DNA of 64,000 nt. Source: Cedecea selenatireducens (lineage in GTDB: Bacteria > Pseudomonadota > Gammaproteobacteria > Enterobacterales > Enterobacteriaceae). Each line of letters opens with the position of its first letter. Positions within the stretch are counted from its first letter, which is position 1. Shown here piece after piece: positions 25,112 to 33,955 of this stretch. Position numbers and translations under genes: made by a program. The notes below the pieces were generated by a model. The model did no database searches, was not told where the DNA came from, and saw only the letters and a list, made by a program, of their open reading frames with translations. Location of the stretch: contig NZ_JBHIKW010000008.1 of assembly GCF_042138895.1 (NCBI RefSeq), forward strand, positions 1 to 64,000, given 5' to 3'.

Positions 25112-25972
25112 ATGAAAAACATTCTTGCTATCCAGTCCCATGTGGTATTTGGTCATGCCGGCAACAGCGCCGCCGAATTCCCGATGCGCCGCCTGGGCGC
25201 TAACGTCTGGCCGCTGAACACGGTGCAGTTCTCTAACCACACTCAGTACGGGAAATGGACCGGCAGCGTAATGCCCGCCAGCCACCTGAGCGAGATTGTG
25301 CAGGGGATTGCGGATATAGGGCAGCTGCAGCGTTGTGACGCGGTGCTGAGCGGTTATCTGGGCTCGGCGGAGCAGGGCGAACATATTCTTTCTATCGTGC
25401 GTCAGGTGAAGGCGGCTAACCCGAACGCCAAATACTTCTGTGACCCGGTGATGGGCCATCCGGAAAAAGGCTGCATCGTGGCGCCTGGCGTGGCGGAATA
25501 CCACACGCGCTACGCCATGCCTGCCAGCGATATCATCGCGCCGAACCTGATTGAGCTGGAAATTCTGAGCGGCCACAGCGTGAACAACGTGGCCGAGGCC
25601 GTCGCGACGGCCCGCGAGCTTATCGCTCAGGGGCCAGAAATCGTGCTGGTGAAACACCTGGCCCGGGCGGGCTATCAGCAGGATCGTTTTGAAATGCTGC
25701 TGGTGACGGCTGAAGAGGCGTGGCACATTCATCGCCCGCTGGTGGACTTCGGCGAACGTCAGCCGGTTGGCGTGGGCGATGTGACCAGCGGCCTGCTGCT
25801 GGTTAAGCTGCTGCAGGGTGCGACGCTGCGTGAAGCGCTGGAGCACGTCACGGCGGCGGTGTACGACATCATGATCGTCACCAAACGCATGGCGGAATAC
25901 GAGCTGCAGCTCGTTGCCGCTCAGGACGGCATCGCCAAACCTGAGCATTACTTCACCGCGGTGAAGCTCTGA
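25112..25972 (+). CDS. pdxY: Pyridoxal kinase 2
   Basis: PdxY is a ribokinase-superfamily kinase that phosphorylates pyridoxal to PLP. The catalytic anion hole GVGDVTSGLLL and the DPVMGHPEKGC segment are present. It has 286 residues starting MKNILAIQSHVVFGHAG. A longer frame begins inside the tyrS terminator and is rejected. Confidence 0.97.
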   Translation: MKNILAIQSHVVFGHAGNSAAEFPMRRLGANVWPLNTVQFSNHTQYGKWTGSVMPASHLSEIVQGIADIGQLQRCDAVLSGYLGSAEQGEHILSIVRQVKAANPNAKYFCDPVMGHPEKGCIVAPGVAEYHTRYAMPASDIIAPNLIELEILSGHSVNNVAEAVATARELIAQGPEIVLVKHLARAGYQQDRFEMLLVTAEEAWHIHRPLVDFGERQPVGVGDVTSGLLLVKLLQGATLREALEHVTAAVYDIMIVTKRMAEYELQLVAAQDGIAKPEHYFTAVKL

Positions 25973-25978
25973 AACAGA

Positions 25979-26151
25979 AACGCCCTCAGCTGAGGGCGTT
26001 CAGATTGATGACAAACACCCGAAAAACGTGGTTTTCGGGTGTTTGGGGCAAACCAGAGAACATCATTCATTGTTTTTATTAGACCGAAGTTCGGATCTTT
26101 TAAGGTCAATGAACTTTGTCAGCAGTCTCAACGCCCTCAATAGAGGGCGTT
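25979..26151. repeat. 173-bp MITE-like palindromic element
   Basis: 24-bp terminal inverted repeats (25992-26015 and 26115-26138, 21 of 24 matching) begin with GAGGGCGTT and contain the TGACAAA box. Each end is itself a hairpin: AACGCCCTC with GAGGGCGTT at 25979-26000 and again at 26130-26151. Inside lies a third hairpin with 13-bp perfect arms AAACACCCGAAAA / TTTTCGGGTGTTT (26013-26044). There is no ORF. It serves as the terminator region for pdxY and gstA, but looks like a non-autonomous mobile repeat. Confidence 0.7.
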
Positions 26152-26169
26152 TTGCTTTTAAGGGATGAC

Positions 26170-26772
26170 TTAAATCCCTTCGGCGGTCAGCGCCGCAGAA
26201 ACTGCCGGGCGCGCCTTCATGCGTTCAACATAGGCTTCGATATTCGTCAGGCCAGCCAGATCCAGCTTCAGGCCGTACGCCCAGCGCAGCACGGTGAACA
26301 GGTAGGCATCTACCACCGTGAAGCGCGAGCCCATCAGCCACTGTTTGTCCTTCAGCTCTTCGTTCACGTACTGGAATTTCTTCTCCAGCTGTTTGCGAAC
26401 CACGGCCTTGAACTCTTCTGGCGTAGCCGGGTTGAACAGCGGAGAAAAGCCTTTATGCAGCTCGGTCGCCACATAGTTCAGCCACTCCAGCGTGTGATAG
26501 CGGGTCATGCTGCCCGCCGGTGCCAGCAGCTGGCGGTCGGGAACCTTATCTGCCAGATACTGGACGATAGCCACGCCCTCGGTCAGCAAAGAGCCGTCAT
26601 CCAGCACCAGCGCAGGCACCTGGCCTTTCGGGTTAATGGCGAGGAAATCGTCACCGTTTTCGGTGCGTTTGGTCGCCAGGTCAACTTTTACCAGTGAAAA
26701 GTCCAGACCTGACTCACGCAGGATAATGTGCGGGGAGAGGGAACAGGCACCGGGCTTGAAATACAGTTTCAT
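26170..26772 (-). CDS. gstA: Glutathione S-transferase
   Basis: This beta-class cytosolic GST has 200 residues. The thioredoxin-like N-terminal domain contains the GACSLSPHI segment with the active-site cysteine of beta-class GSTs, and the cis-Pro GQVPALVLDDGSLLTEG block. The start MKLYFKPGACS matches E. coli GstA; the in-frame extension to 26925 crosses the dtpA terminator and is rejected. GGAGTTAGTC precedes the start on the minus strand. Confidence 0.96.
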   Translation of the reverse strand: MKLYFKPGACSLSPHIILRESGLDFSLVKVDLATKRTENGDDFLAINPKGQVPALVLDDGSLLTEGVAIVQYLADKVPDRQLLAPAGSMTRYHTLEWLNYVATELHKGFSPLFNPATPEEFKAVVRKQLEKKFQYVNEELKDKQWLMGSRFTVVDAYLFTVLRWAYGLKLDLAGLTNIEAYVERMKARPAVSAALTAEGI

Positions 26773-26823
26773 GACTAACTCCTTTAGGGCGCTAAGATAA
26801 CCTATGGTAGTGCGGACTCGGTG

Positions 26824-26857
26824 AAAAAAAAAGCCGCCGGCTGTGAGGCCGGCGGCT
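26824..26857 (-). terminator. dtpA terminator
   Basis: On the minus strand AGCCGCCGGC and GCCGGCGGCT form a 10-bp perfect stem, followed by a run of eight or more T. Confidence 0.92.
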
Positions 26858-26881
26858 AAATTATCATTTTTCCGGGGAAAG

Positions 26882-28387
26882 TTACGCCGTAGCGGTTTCG
26901 TTAGCCTTTTCCGCTTTGTCTTCACTCAGCGTCATGCGGTTCAGCTTAGGCGCTGTCAGCAGCATCAGCACGGCAATCACGCCGGTGACGATACCAATCT
27001 GCATGAAGACACGACCGTACACTTCCAGAGACAGCAGCGGGTCGGTAACGTTTTCCGGTACCGCCATCAGGCCAGCAACTTTACCGGCGATGATGGCCGC
27101 ACCTGCGGTCGTCAGGAACCAGCTACCCATAATGAAGCCCATCAGGCGCTGTGGTACCAGCTGTGCAACCATGGCAAGGCCCAGGCCGGAAATCATCAGC
27201 TCACCGATACTCTGCAGCGCGTAGCTCAGAATCAGCCAGTTCACGGAAACCATACCCGCGTCGCTGGCAAACTTCGTGCCGACCGGCAGCACCAGGAAGG
27301 CGAAGGAGCACAGCACCATACCGATAGCAAACTTGTGCGGCATAGGCAGGCGGTCACCCATCTTGTTGTAGATTGCGGCCAGAATCGGGCTACCAATCAT
27401 GATCCAGAACGGGTTCAGCGCCTGGAACTGCTCTGCCTCGAAGGTGATGCCGAGAATTTCATGGCCCACGTTACGAATAGCGAAGAAGTTCAGGGAAGTC
27501 GGCATCTGGCTGTACAGCACGAAGAAGACGATAGCTTCAACCATCAGGATGAAGGCCACGATCATCTTGCGGCGAGCTGCGCCTTTCATCGCAAAGGCTT
27601 CTTTAGCGAAGATAAGGACGATACCCAGGGCAACAACGCCCAGTACGGCGCGAGCAATGCCCTGGTTGTGCAGCAGCCAGGTAGCAACCGCAACCAGCAC
27701 CACGACGCCGGCGATGGTCGCCATCAGCTTACCGAAGTGTACCGGCGCGAAGTCAGGTTTGGAGCCGTAGTTCTTCACCCACTTTTTGCAGAAGATGAAG
27801 TTCACGAGGGTAATCAGCATACCCACGAAGCTCAGGGAGAACGCGGTGCTCCAGCCGTACTGCGCAGCCAGCCACGGGGTGGCGAGCATAGAGAAGAAGG
27901 AACCGATGTTGATGGACATGTAGTACATGGTGAATGCACCGTCCAGACGCGGGTCGTCTTTCTCATAGCAGGTAGAAAGCAGCGAGGAAGGGTTAGCCTT
28001 GAACAGGCCGTTACCTACCGCGATGGTGGCCATACCGATATACACCACGCTTACGTCGTGGCCGGAGTAGGCAACAAGGGCGTAACCGATAGCCAGTACG
28101 ACAGTACCGAGCATGATGACGCGTTTTGTGCCGAGTACTTTGTCACCCAGCCAGCCGCCAATGGCAACCAGGCCATAGACCAGGGCGCTAAAGGAGGAGA
28201 ACAGCGTGATGGAGTCCGCTTCGGACATGCCCAGCATTTTGACCAGGTAAACGGCCATGATGCCCTGCAGGCCGTAATAGCCGAAACGCTCCCAGAGCTC
28301 GATGGAGAAAATCAGGTAGAACGATTTAGGTTGCTTGAACGCGTTAAGACTCACGTTTTCTGCTGGTTCTTTGTTTGCAGTCGACAC
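26882..28387 (-). CDS. dtpA: Proton-dependent di/tripeptide permease DtpA
   Basis: This POT/PTR-family symporter of 501 residues has about 14 membrane helices. The signature ExxERFxYYG is intact near the N-terminus (IELWERFGYYGLQGIM). It imports di- and tripeptides with protons in the inner membrane. Its place between gstA and nth is the E. coli order. In Salmonella the orthologue tppB is OmpR-controlled; the long upstream AT-rich region would allow such control. Confidence 0.97.
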   Translation of the reverse strand: MSTANKEPAENVSLNAFKQPKSFYLIFSIELWERFGYYGLQGIMAVYLVKMLGMSEADSITLFSSFSALVYGLVAIGGWLGDKVLGTKRVIMLGTVVLAIGYALVAYSGHDVSVVYIGMATIAVGNGLFKANPSSLLSTCYEKDDPRLDGAFTMYYMSINIGSFFSMLATPWLAAQYGWSTAFSLSFVGMLITLVNFIFCKKWVKNYGSKPDFAPVHFGKLMATIAGVVVLVAVATWLLHNQGIARAVLGVVALGIVLIFAKEAFAMKGAARRKMIVAFILMVEAIVFFVLYSQMPTSLNFFAIRNVGHEILGITFEAEQFQALNPFWIMIGSPILAAIYNKMGDRLPMPHKFAIGMVLCSFAFLVLPVGTKFASDAGMVSVNWLILSYALQSIGELMISGLGLAMVAQLVPQRLMGFIMGSWFLTTAGAAIIAGKVAGLMAVPENVTDPLLSLEVYGRVFMQIGIVTGVIAVLMLLTAPKLNRMTLSEDKAEKANETATA

Positions 28388-28992
28388 ATATACCTCTTTT
28401 TTTACATCCCGCTTTAATAAGGGGCTTGCTCATGCCTTACCGCATTGGTAAGCATTTTTCTTGTTATAAGGAAGGAAAAACGGGAGGTAATGTTCACTAT
28501 CCAGGGGGCTCAGGCAAGGGGTTTGTAATAATTTGTTACATATATCCATGACAAGATAATACGCCATAAGGTGAATTGTTATTCAGCGTTAAATTTTACC
28601 AATTCATTTATTAACGATTTTTTGTCTTTTTTAAAAGCGATTTTTTAACATTGCAGTTATATGTTCTGCTTTTTCGCCTTAAATGCAGTGTTAATAACCA
28701 TATTATTCAATATGCATGGCCTATTGTATTGCAATAGATCCATTAATCCTAACGATAGCAAGGCCTTAGAGATGTTTTGATTACCTTTTCGCAACCTTGA
28801 GTTATCAAAGTGATATAGATCACAAATTTATAGAAATTTCTTATCGCAAAAAAACGATTAACCTGGTGAGCCGATTATAGAGCGCACAATATAAAATCTG
28901 CCGGCGGATTTAACGGAATAAAAGTGTGCTTTCGGGGTTTTTAACAGGCAGGGGGGTTATAAAGCGCCCGGCGGTAACGCGAGCGCCTGAGT
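28388..28992. other. AT-rich intergenic region upstream of dtpA
   Basis: About 600 bases contain no convincing gene. Next to dtpA lies an imperfect hairpin (ATGCCTTACC / GGTAAGCAT, 28432-28454) in its 5' leader. A strong CRP-type site lies farther up. T-rich tracts around 28610-28660 are typical of H-NS or OmpR controlled promoters. No RNA gene is recognised. Confidence 0.5.
28809..28824. promoter_or_regulatory. CRP/FNR-type site
   Basis: AGTGATATAGATCACA matches the CRP consensus TGTGA-N6-TCACA at nine of ten positions. It lies 420 bp upstream of dtpA and just past the nth 3' end. It suggests a distal promoter or an unrecognised RNA transcript. Confidence 0.6.
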
Positions 28993-29628
28993 TCAGACGT
29001 CTACTTTCTCTTTGAATTCGCAGAGGTCTTCGATAATGCATGAGCCACAGCGAGGCTTGCGGGCAATGCAGGTGTAGCGCCCGTGAAGGATAAGCCAGTG
29101 GTGGCAATCGACCTTAAATTCTGCGGGAACGACCTTAAGCAGCTTTTCCTCTACCTGCTCGACGTTTTTCCCTGCGGCGAACTGGGTGCGGTTACAAACC
29201 CGGAAGATATGGGTATCAACGGCAATAGTCGGCCAGCCAAAGGCGGTATTAAGCACCACGTTTGCCGTTTTACGGCCCACGCCGGGCAGGGCTTCCAGCG
29301 CCGCTCTGTCTTCCGGCACTTCTCCGCCGTGCAGCTCCAACAGCATCCGGCAGGTTTTGATGACGTTTTCCGCTTTGCTGTTAAACAGGCCGATGGTTTT
29401 GATGTACTCCTTCACGCCGTCCACGCCAAGCGCCAGCATGGCGGCCGGAGTATTGGCGACAGGGTAAAGCTTTGCCGTCGCTTTATTGACGCTGACGTCG
29501 GTGGCCTGAGCGGAGAGCAGAACGGCAATCAGCAGCTCAAAGGGGCTGCTGAAGTTGAGTTCTGTCGTGGGGTGAGGATTGTTATCTCTCAGGCGGGTGA
29601 GGATCTCAACGCGCTTGCTGTTGTTCAT
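28993..29628 (-). CDS. nth: Endonuclease III
   Basis: This DNA glycosylase/AP lyase removes oxidised pyrimidines. It has 211 residues, with helix-hairpin-helix LPGVGRKTANVV including catalytic K120, aspartate D138 in VDTHIFRV, and the C-terminal 4Fe-4S loop with four cysteines (C187, C194, C197, C203). It ends the rsxABCDGE-nth transcript; its start overlaps the rsxE stop by one base, as in E. coli. Confidence 0.98.
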   Translation of the reverse strand: MNNSKRVEILTRLRDNNPHPTTELNFSSPFELLIAVLLSAQATDVSVNKATAKLYPVANTPAAMLALGVDGVKEYIKTIGLFNSKAENVIKTCRMLLELHGGEVPEDRAALEALPGVGRKTANVVLNTAFGWPTIAVDTHIFRVCNRTQFAAGKNVEQVEEKLLKVVPAEFKVDCHHWLILHGRYTCIARKPRCGSCIIEDLCEFKEKVDV

Positions 29629-30314
29629 TAAGCCTTCTCTGCAGTGCCTTCCACGGCGGCGCTTTCACGAGCGCGGCGGGCCTTCATTTTTTCATCAATG
29701 AGGTATTTTATCGCCAACAGCATGCCAAGGCCAATAAAGGCGCCCGGCGGTAACATGGCGAGCAGGAAAGGCGTGTCGGTGTGGAAGACTTCAATGCGCA
29801 GCACTTTTGCCCAGTTGCCAAGCAGGCCGTCTGCGCCGTCAAACAGCGTGCCGTTGCCAATGATTTCGCGCAGAGAGCCCAGCACGAACATCGCGCTGGT
29901 GGCGCCAAGGCCGGTAGCAAAGCCGTCCAGAGCGGCATAAGGCACGCTGGCTTTTGCCGCATAAGCTTCGGCTCGCCCTACGACGATACAGTTGGTCACG
30001 ATAAGCGGGATAAAGATCCCCAGCGACTGGTAGAGCCCAAACGCGTAGGCGTTAATCAGCATCTGCACGATGCTCACCACCGAGGCGATGATCAGCACAT
30101 AAACCGGAATACGAATCTCAGCGGGCACCCAGCGACGCAGCGCGGAGATTGTGCCGTTAGTTAGCGTCAGCACCAGCGTTGTGGCAAGCCCAAGGCCCAG
30201 GGCATTGGTTGCCGTGGAGGTGACGGCAAGCAGTGGACAAAGGCCCAGAAGCTGAACCAGCGCCGAGTTGTTTTTCCATAGCCCGTTTATCAGGACACGT
30301 TTTGTTTCGCTCAT
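29628..30314 (-). CDS. rsxE: Electron transport complex subunit RsxE
   Basis: This integral membrane subunit of the Rsx (Rnf-type) complex, of 228 residues, has about six helices. RsxE is homologous to RsxA and NqrD. The complex moves electrons from NADH or ferredoxin and keeps SoxR reduced. Conserved N-terminal NGLWKNNSALVQLLGLCPLLAV is shared with RsxA. It overlaps rsxG by 4 bases. Confidence 0.97.
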   Translation of the reverse strand: MSETKRVLINGLWKNNSALVQLLGLCPLLAVTSTATNALGLGLATTLVLTLTNGTISALRRWVPAEIRIPVYVLIIASVVSIVQMLINAYAFGLYQSLGIFIPLIVTNCIVVGRAEAYAAKASVPYAALDGFATGLGATSAMFVLGSLREIIGNGTLFDGADGLLGNWAKVLRIEVFHTDTPFLLAMLPPGAFIGLGMLLAIKYLIDEKMKARRARESAAVEGTAEKA

Positions 30315-30937
30315 TGTTGATCTCCACAGGCAGGCAGTTCGTTGAGCTGCGCTGGCAGGGTCTGTGCGAACAGGCCTGCACGCTTAACGGCGTTGACCAC
30401 CGCGCGCGGGGTAATGGTCGCCCCGGTAAATTGGGTAAACTGACCGCCGTCTTTTTGCACCGCCCAGGTCGGGTCATTGCTGCCCTGAATGCGCTTGTTG
30501 GCAAAATGCGTTATCCAGTCGCTCAGACGCAGTTCAATCTTGTCGCCAAGGCCCGGCGTTTCATGGTGCTCGGTGACGCGTGTGCCGAGTATGGTGCCGT
30601 TAAAATCAGCGGCAACCAGAATTTGTATAGCACCAGAATAGCCGTCCGGCGCGGTAGCTTCCATGACCACGGCAACCGGCTTATCGCCTTTGCGCGCCAC
30701 GTAGATGTGCCGTGTGCCCTTGCCGAGAGGGGAGTCCTTTACCAGCAGGCAGCTGTCCTGAATGCGGTTATCGTAAACGTCATCTGAAATCACCTGATCG
30801 AACAACATCTTTTGCTGCAGCGCAGACTGCTGCGCGATGGTGGGTTTGGTGAGTTCGTTGACCAGTGCCGTAAGTCCGGTAAACAGGGCGGCAAACAGCG
30901 CCAGGGCGATGCCATGCTTTTGCATTGTTTTAAACAT
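30311..30937 (-). CDS. rsxG: Electron transport complex subunit RsxG
   Basis: RsxG is a periplasmic flavoprotein subunit anchored by one N-terminal helix (about 8-28), 208 residues long. FMN is attached covalently to the threonine of the TGATIT motif (T174). It lies between rsxD (9-bp gap) and rsxE (4-base overlap). Confidence 0.97.
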   Translation of the reverse strand: MFKTMQKHGIALALFAALFTGLTALVNELTKPTIAQQSALQQKMLFDQVISDDVYDNRIQDSCLLVKDSPLGKGTRHIYVARKGDKPVAVVMEATAPDGYSGAIQILVAADFNGTILGTRVTEHHETPGLGDKIELRLSDWITHFANKRIQGSNDPTWAVQKDGGQFTQFTGATITPRAVVNAVKRAGLFAQTLPAQLNELPACGDQQ

Positions 30938-30946
30938 AGCGTCTCC

Positions 30947-31999
30947 TTAGCGATGGCCGTAAGCGCGAGGGCGCGTGTAGTAGTCAATCAGCGGCACGGT
31001 GATGTTGCCCAGCAGCACGGCAAACGCCACGCCGTCCGGATAGCCGCCGTAGGTACGAATCAGCCAAACCAGCAGGCCAACCAGCGCCCCAAAAATCAGC
31101 CGACCGCGATTGGTGGTCGAGGCGGTGACCGGATCGGTCAGGATAAAGAACGCGCCAAGCATGGTCGCGCCTGAGAACAGGTGCACCATCGGCGACAGGC
31201 ATTTTTCCGGGGAGATAAGCCAGCCGAGCGTGGAGCAGACGGCTAAAGCAACCAGGAAGCCCGCCGGGATATGCCAGCGAATGGTGCCGCGCCACAGCAG
31301 GAACAGGCCGCCGGCCAGATAAGCCAGGTTAACCCACTGCCAGCCGAGACCCGCCAGCGCACCGCCGTAGATTGGCGCGCTCAGCAGTTGCTCAGCGGAG
31401 TGGCCCGCATGCAGGCCGGTTTTAAACGTGTCCAGCGGCGTCGCCTGGCTGATGCCGTCTACGCCCATGCGTAGCGTATCCATGGTGCCGCCCGCGGTGG
31501 TTGCGCCGTGGAAAATTATTTGCAGGCTGTCTACAAAACCAGGCACGGTGGCGGCGATGGACTGCGGAGGCAGCCACGAAGTCATCTGCACCGGGAAAGC
31601 AATGAGCAGCACAACATAGCCAATCATGGCCGGGTTGAACGGGTTATTGCCGAGACCGCCGTAAAGCTGCTTGGCAATGATGATGGCAAACACCATCCCG
31701 AGCACCACCATCCACCACGGCGCGAGAGGGGGAATACTGATCCCCAGCAGCAGGCCGGTCAGCAGCGCAGAGTTATCCCCCAGATAGGTTTGCACCGGTC
31801 TTTTGCGCAGGCGTAATACCAGCGCCTCTGCGGCCATCGCGCTGACGATCCCCAGCACAACCTGAATCAGCGTTCCCCAGCCAAACCAGTACCACTGCAT
31901 CGCAATGCCGGGCAGGGCCGCGAGAGAAACCAGCATCATAATCCGCGCGGTGCTGCGCTGGTTATGGGTGAACGGGGAGCTTGCGATTTTAAAAACCAT
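30947..31999 (-). CDS. rsxD: Electron transport complex subunit RsxD
   Basis: This membrane subunit of 350 residues has about nine helices and is related to NqrB. In the family, FMN is bound covalently to a threonine on the periplasmic side, and the GGTMDTLRMGVDG segment near residue 190 corresponds to this region. It directly abuts rsxC. Confidence 0.96.
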   Translation of the reverse strand: MVFKIASSPFTHNQRSTARIMMLVSLAALPGIAMQWYWFGWGTLIQVVLGIVSAMAAEALVLRLRKRPVQTYLGDNSALLTGLLLGISIPPLAPWWMVVLGMVFAIIIAKQLYGGLGNNPFNPAMIGYVVLLIAFPVQMTSWLPPQSIAATVPGFVDSLQIIFHGATTAGGTMDTLRMGVDGISQATPLDTFKTGLHAGHSAEQLLSAPIYGGALAGLGWQWVNLAYLAGGLFLLWRGTIRWHIPAGFLVALAVCSTLGWLISPEKCLSPMVHLFSGATMLGAFFILTDPVTASTTNRGRLIFGALVGLLVWLIRTYGGYPDGVAFAVLLGNITVPLIDYYTRPRAYGHR

Positions 32000-33955
32000 T
32001 TATTCCTCTGGAGACATCTGAGCGGCTTTACGTGCCTGAACGCGGGCAATTGCCGCAGCCACTGCAGCTTTGCGTGGATCTTGTTCTTCTTGTGGTGCAG
32101 GTTGTTCGCTTTCTGCCTTCTGCGCTGCTTTACGAGCTTTTGCGCGAGCGATGGCGGCTTCGACAGCGGCTTTACGCGGATCAACGGCTTCCTGCTCAGC
32201 GGCCACAGGCTCCGCGCTTTCGGCATTCTGCGCAGCTTTGCGGGCCTTAGCACGGGCGATAGCGGCTTCAACGGCGGCCTTGCGCGGGTCCACCTCTGCG
32301 CTGACCGTCGATTCTGCCTGTTGTGCTTTCTCCGCCTGGCGAGCACGCGCTTCAGCCTTACGGGCTTCGCGAGCAGCAATTACTTCGCTGTTGTCCGGCA
32401 CGCTGCCGGCTTGAACGATAATAGGTTCTTCGCTGGCCTGGGCTTTTTTGCTCTTCACGCGGGCAAGGGCGGCCTGAATAGCGTCATTGTCCTTCGCCGT
32501 CGGCTGAACTGCCGCATTTTTGTGGCGTTCAAGGCGGGCGGCTTTCTCGCGCTCCAGCCTTTCTTGACGAGCTTCAAAACGAGCTTTGGCTTCAAGAGTG
32601 CGTTTTGCTTCCAGTTCTATCTCACGGATCTCGGCTTTTTCCTGACGGAAATACTGCACCAGCGGGATATTACTCGGGCAAACGTAAGCGCAGGCGCCGC
32701 ATTCGATGCAGTCCGCCAGGTTATGCGCGGTAGCTTTGTCGTGCTGCTGGCCTTTGCTATACCAGTAAAGCTGCTGCGGCAGCAGGTCCGCCGGGCAGGA
32801 GTCCGCGCAGGCGCTGCAGCGAATACAGCCTTGTTCTTCTTCCTGCTCGCCCATCTCACTCGGAGAAGGCGCCAGCAGGCAGTTGGTGATTTTTACCACC
32901 GGCACGTCCAGCCACGGCAGGGTGAAGCCCATCAGCGGGCCGCCCATAATGACCTTCTGATCCTGGCTCGGGCGGAAGCCTGCAAAAGTCAGCAGGTGGC
33001 TTACCGGCGTACCCAGACGCGCCCAGACGTTACCCGGTTGGGTAATAGATTCACCGGTTAAGGTCACAACGCGCTCGGTCAGAGGTTCACCGTCTATCAC
33101 CGCGCGCTTGATAGCATATGCGGTGCCGACGTTTTGCATCAGAATACCGATGTCGGACGAACGGCCGCCGTGAGGAACCTGCTTGCCGGTCAGAATTTGC
33201 GTGAGCTGCTTGGCGCCACCGGACGGATATTTCGTCGGGATCACCCGCAGTTGCATATCGTGGCTGTCTGCCAGCACCGCACGCATCATCGAGATGGCCT
33301 GGGGCTTGTTGTCCTCGATGCCGATAAGAATGCGCTGCGGCTTAAGAATATGGGCCAGAATGCGAACGCCTTCGACGATTTGAGCGGCACAATCCTGCAT
33401 CAGGCGATCGTCGGCGGTGATGTAAGGCTCGCACTCTGCGGCGTTAATAATGAGCGTATCTATTTTGTCGCCGCCGCCCTGCAGTTTACTGCCGGTAGGG
33501 AAGCCTGCGCCGCCGAGCCCGGCTACGCCGAACTGGTGAATACGTTCGATAAGCGCTTCACGCGTCTGGCAGCGGTAATCGCTCCAGCCGTCCCGCTCTA
33601 TCCAGCGGTCCTCGCCGTCTGCATCGAGAATAATGCTAAGTTCTGCAAGGGCAGAAGGGTGCGCGGTGGAATGCGGCGCAATATCTTTAATGGTGCCGGA
33701 GGTTGGGGCATGCACCGGCAGCATACGCCCGCGACCGCGAGTCAGCGGCTGGCCGCGCAGCACATAATCACCGGGCTTCACGCACAGTTCGCCTTCCGCA
33801 CCGATATGCTGCTTCAGCGGGATCACGAGCTGGGACGGCAGCGGTACCTGGCGCAAAGGCGTGCCGTTAGACTGGGTCTTCATCTCTGGCGGATGAATGC
33901 CGCCGTCAAAGTCCCAAATCCTGTCTTTTTTAAAACGATTGAAGATATTAAGCAT
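32000..33955 (-). CDS. rsxC: Electron transport complex subunit RsxC
   Basis: RsxC is a peripheral subunit of 651 residues carrying the NADH/FMN-binding Complex1_51K-like domain (GLGGAGFPTGSKL near 150). Two 4Fe-4S ferredoxin motifs follow (CIRCSACADSCP and CIECGACAYVCP, about 377-425), then a long Ala/Lys/Arg-rich helical tail. The tail contains three near-identical units DPRKAAVEAAIARAKARK. E. coli RsxC is longer (about 740 residues) because it has more of these units, so the repeat number varies. It overlaps rsxB by 8 bases. Confidence 0.97.
   Translation of the reverse strand: MLNIFNRFKKDRIWDFDGGIHPPEMKTQSNGTPLRQVPLPSQLVIPLKQHIGAEGELCVKPGDYVLRGQPLTRGRGRMLPVHAPTSGTIKDIAPHSTAHPSALAELSIILDADGEDRWIERDGWSDYRCQTREALIERIHQFGVAGLGGAGFPTGSKLQGGGDKIDTLIINAAECEPYITADDRLMQDCAAQIVEGVRILAHILKPQRILIGIEDNKPQAISMMRAVLADSHDMQLRVIPTKYPSGGAKQLTQILTGKQVPHGGRSSDIGILMQNVGTAYAIKRAVIDGEPLTERVVTLTGESITQPGNVWARLGTPVSHLLTFAGFRPSQDQKVIMGGPLMGFTLPWLDVPVVKITNCLLAPSPSEMGEQEEEQGCIRCSACADSCPADLLPQQLYWYSKGQQHDKATAHNLADCIECGACAYVCPSNIPLVQYFRQEKAEIREIELEAKRTLEAKARFEARQERLEREKAARLERHKNAAVQPTAKDNDAIQAALARVKSKKAQASEEPIIVQAGSVPDNSEVIAAREARKAEARARQAEKAQQAESTVSAEVDPRKAAVEAAIARAKARKAAQNAESAEPVAAEQEAVDPRKAAVEAAIARAKARKAAQKAESEQPAPQEEQDPRKAAVAAAIARVQARKAAQMSPEE

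Noticed and set aside
26843..28417. Long plus-strand frame (over 500 codons) opposite dtpA
   Set aside because: It is rich in His, Gln and Arg, has no recognisable domain and is the exact antisense of the conserved POT gene. It is a shadow of codon bias.
28489..28527. 12-codon frame with GGGAGG in the dtpA upstream region
   Set aside because: The ribosome site is only two bases from the ATG and the peptide has no supporting feature.
28910..29107. Short minus-strand frame overlapping the 3' end of nth
   Set aside because: It runs out of frame with nth, has no domain and an unlikely arginine-rich composition.
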